DNA from: Verrucomicrobiota bacterium
GTDB lineage: Bacteria > Verrucomicrobiota > Lentisphaeria > Oligosphaerales > Oligosphaeraceae
Assembly (NCBI GenBank): GCA_022709995.1
Contig: JAKLHU010000067.1
Span: 1 to 8,386, forward strand
DNA: 8,386 nt
Direction: 5' to 3'
The position numbers were made by a program, and so were the translations under genes. The notes below the pieces were generated by a model that was not told where the DNA came from, made no database searches, and saw only the letters and a list, made by a program, of their open reading frames with translations. Below, one piece after another: positions 7,153-8,386 of the stretch; positions within the stretch are counted from its first letter, which is position 1; every line of letters begins with the position of its first letter.

Positions 7153-7172
7153 GCCGGATGCCGCCTCCATTT

Positions 7173-7200
7173 TTGTTTTCCCGGTTTCCGGAAGTATATT
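7173..7200 (+). promoter_or_regulatory. Candidate promoter of the yceD-rpmF-plsX operon
   Basis: TTGTTT (7173-7178) and TATATT (7195-7200, five of six matches to TATAAT) are 16 nt apart in an AT-rich stretch of otherwise GC-rich DNA. The leader to the yceD ATG would be about 88 nt. A perfect TTGACA follows at 7207-7212 but has no -10 at 16-18 nt, so it is less likely to be used as such. Confidence 0.35.
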
Positions 7201-7294
7201 ATTTGTTTGACATTTACCGAAAAGCCCGGCGCCTTCGCCTTTTTCCTTTTTGCCGCCCGAACATCCTGCCCAAAGACGGAGTGTTGAATCACTC

Positions 7295-7780
7295 ATGAGC
7301 GCATTTAGAACCCTGCAATTCCCAACGGCCAACATTCCGCCGGACGGCGTCACCCACGCGGGCGAGATCACGTTCCAAGATTTGGCGATTGATCCCGAGG
7401 ACCGCTTTGCGTTTCCGTCGCCGCTGCACTTCGTCTTCACTCTGACGATTGTGAACGACGACGTCCTGGTGGCCGGCAAGCTGTCCGGCGTCATTGAAGT
7501 GATGTGCGACCGCTGCACGGACAACGCCCCCTGCAAGGTGGCGGTCGACGATGTCTTTCATCGCTATGAAAACGTCGTTGGCGAAGTCGTCGATTTGACC
7601 GCTGACATCCGGGAAGATATATTATTGACTTTTCCGCAGAGCTATCTCTGTTCAGACGCCTGCCGCGGCCTATGTCCGTCCTGCGGCGGCAATCTGAATC
7701 GGGAGCGCTGCGCCTGCAGCGCCGCGGCTGACGCCGGCCAAGACAATCCCTGGCGCCAGCTGGACAGTTTGAAGTTATAA
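7295..7780 (+). CDS. yceD: YceD/DUF177 large-subunit rRNA accumulation protein
   Basis: A 161-residue protein of the DUF177 family. Homologues in E. coli and plants are needed for normal 23S rRNA accumulation; the biochemical activity is not established. The C-terminal signature is clear: LCSDACRGLCPSCGGNLN with Cys119, Cys123, Cys127 and Cys130, then Cys139 and Cys141, and a DNPWRQLDSLK tail typical of the family. A second pair, CDRC (Cys71, Cys74), sits in the middle of the protein at the usual place, so metal binding is plausible. The ATG at 7295 is preferred because the protein then begins where homologues do; GGAG at 7278-7281 is 13 nt upstream, a long spacing. An in-frame start at 7250 would add 15 unconserved residues. 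The gene order yceD, rpmF, plsX is conserved across many bacteria and supports the call. Confidence 0.93.
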   Translation: MSAFRTLQFPTANIPPDGVTHAGEITFQDLAIDPEDRFAFPSPLHFVFTLTIVNDDVLVAGKLSGVIEVMCDRCTDNAPCKVAVDDVFHRYENVVGEVVDLTADIREDILLTFPQSYLCSDACRGLCPSCGGNLNRERCACSAAADAGQDNPWRQLDSLKL

Positions 7781-7829
7781 GTGACGGGTCCGGGCCATTG
7801 TCTCTCCCCGTCCGAAGCGTGCAAGACCC

Positions 7830-7844
7830 GGCGCGTGCAGCGCC
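7830..7844 (+). promoter_or_regulatory. Small hairpin in the rpmF leader
   Basis: GGCGC (7830-7834) and GCGCC (7840-7844) form a 5-bp stem with loop GTGCA, ending 9 nt before the rpmF Shine-Dalgarno AGGAG (7854-7858). Upstream, GACGGG (7783-7788) can pair with CCCGTC (7807-7812). The 90-nt gap between yceD and rpmF is long for this pair and could hold a translational control site, but both stems are weak and may be chance. Confidence 0.2.
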
Positions 7845-7870
7845 CCCAAAACCAGGAGCAAGAAACCACC

Positions 7871-8059
7871 ATGGCTGTTCAACAAAGCAAAGTCAGCAAG
7901 CGGAAAGCCCGCACCCGCAAGGCCGCCAACCGCTACCAGGGCGTCCAAGTCAACAAGTGCGCGTCATGCGGCGCGGCCTGCCTTCCCCACCATGTCTGCA
8001 AGAAATGCGGCGTCTATGATGGCCGCCAGGTTCTGACCATCCATCAGGACGAAGCGTAA
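7871..8059 (+). CDS. rpmF: 50S ribosomal protein L32 (bL32), zinc-binding form
   Basis: A 62-residue structural protein of the large ribosomal subunit. The start MAVQQSKVSKRKARTRKA is the classic L32 N-terminus (basic, KxxxSxSKRxxRR-like), which binds 23S rRNA. A four-cysteine zinc ribbon is intact: Cys30-x2-Cys33 and Cys43-x2-Cys46 (CASC, CKKC). This is the zinc-requiring type, so a cysteine-free replacement copy elsewhere is possible in principle but not implied. AGGAG at 7854-7858 lies 12 nt before the ATG. An in-frame GTG at 7781 would add 30 residues unknown in the family and is rejected. The gene sits between yceD and plsX as in many bacteria. Confidence 0.98.
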   Translation: MAVQQSKVSKRKARTRKAANRYQGVQVNKCASCGAACLPHHVCKKCGVYDGRQVLTIHQDEA

Positions 8060-8154
8060 TTGGGCGGCGTCCGTCCTGGGCATTGCGTCACCTCGCACGT
8101 GTGCGTTGCCTGCCCGCCCCTTCCCATCCGCCGCTTTGCATAAGGTAGACAGGC

Positions 8155-8386
8155 ATGCCCAAGATATCCATCGCCGTCGATGCCATGGGAGGTGATTTCG
8201 CCCCGGCCGCCATCGTTGAAGGCGCCGGAGAGGTGCTCGACTACTACGGCGATCGCTATCACCTTTTTCTCGTTGGCGACCAGGGCAAGGTCGAGGATGA
8301 ACTGCGCCGGATCGGCAAATACGGCGACCGGCGTTTGGAAATCATCCCCTCAACCCAGGTCGTGGAGATGGGCGAGCACCCTGTTT
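8155..8386 (+). CDS. plsX: Phosphate acyltransferase PlsX, 5' part only
   Basis: The first 77 codons of a protein that is usually about 330-350 residues long; the window ends inside it. PlsX makes acyl-phosphate from acyl-ACP and phosphate, the first committed step of the PlsX-PlsY route to phosphatidic acid at the inner face of the membrane. The N-terminal signature is unmistakable: ISIAVDAMGGDFAPAAIVEGA (Asp9, Gly12-Gly13-Asp14), then HLFLVGD and IIPSTQVVEMGEHP. AAGG (8142-8145) is 9 nt before the ATG. It follows rpmF after 95 nt; a fab gene, often fabH, would be expected next. Confidence 0.98.
   Translation, partial: MPKISIAVDAMGGDFAPAAIVEGAGEVLDYYGDRYHLFLVGDQGKVEDELRRIGKYGDRRLEIIPSTQVVEMGEHPV

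Larger units (their letters stand above)
6889..7294. other. Divergent promoter region between pckG and yceD
   Basis: No gene is supported in these 406 bases. An open frame from a TTG at 7068 reaches a TGA overlapping the yceD ATG, but it has no good ribosome binding site and no recognisable product. The region holds a candidate pckG promoter (6986-7014), the nested inverted repeats (7046-7152) and a candidate yceD operon promoter (7173-7200). Confidence 0.7.

Noticed and set aside
7207..7212. Perfect TTGACA as the -35 of the yceD promoter
   Set aside because: At 16-18 nt downstream the sequence is GC-rich with no -10-like hexamer; the TATATT upstream at 7195-7200 is a better candidate.
7068..7298. 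A 76-codon frame whose TGA overlaps the yceD ATG (ATGA), suggesting translational coupling
   Set aside because: TTG start without a good ribosome binding site, spans the palindromes and promoter region, and the translation has no family resemblance. The overlap is most likely chance.

Overview
The window looks like chromosomal DNA from a GC-rich bacterium of the PVC group, most likely Lentisphaerota (Victivallis/Lentisphaera-like). The best clue is a pseudopilin-type protein with an N-terminal FTLIELLVV...[10 protein letters not shown] segment and a C-terminal H-X9-DG motif, a family greatly expanded in Lentisphaerae and Planctomycetes. A GTP-type PEP carboxykinase and a GH123-like secreted protein fit the same picture. 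The taxonomic call is inference.

Layout. (1) 1-2502, minus strand: the first 834 codons of a large exported protein with a GH123-like (DUF4091-type) TIM-barrel; its 3' end lies beyond the left edge. (2) 2530-3306, minus: a PhnP-like metallo-beta-lactamase-fold hydrolase, 27 bp upstream of gene 1 and probably co-transcribed with it. (3) 3307-3748: divergent intergenic region with a 10-bp stem enclosing smaller stems. (4) 3749-4489, plus: the pseudopilin-like H-X9-DG protein. (5) 4490-5097: non-coding DNA with four 81-91 bp tandem units, each centred on a strong hairpin, followed by a decayed set of about 30-bp sub-repeats and then the terminator of the next gene. (6) 5098-6888, minus: GTP-dependent PEP carboxykinase. 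(7) 6889-7294: divergent promoter region with a nested set of inverted repeats. (8) 7295 to the right edge, plus: yceD (DUF177) - rpmF (ribosomal protein L32) - plsX (cut by the window end), the start of the widely conserved ribosome/fatty-acid synthesis cluster.

How the genes work together. The left part fits carbohydrate scavenging: an exported glycosidase-like protein near a pilin-like surface or secretion protein, a pairing common in Lentisphaerae. PEP carboxykinase is a central-metabolism enzyme with its own promoter and terminator. The yceD-rpmF-plsX block links large-subunit ribosome assembly to phospholipid and fatty-acid synthesis.

I see no mobile-element gene, CRISPR array, tRNA, rRNA or defence system. 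The unexplained structure is confined to the three intergenic regions: the hairpin repeat array (4569-4991), the nested inverted repeat before yceD (7046-7152) and the stem structure before the pilin gene (3549-3611).
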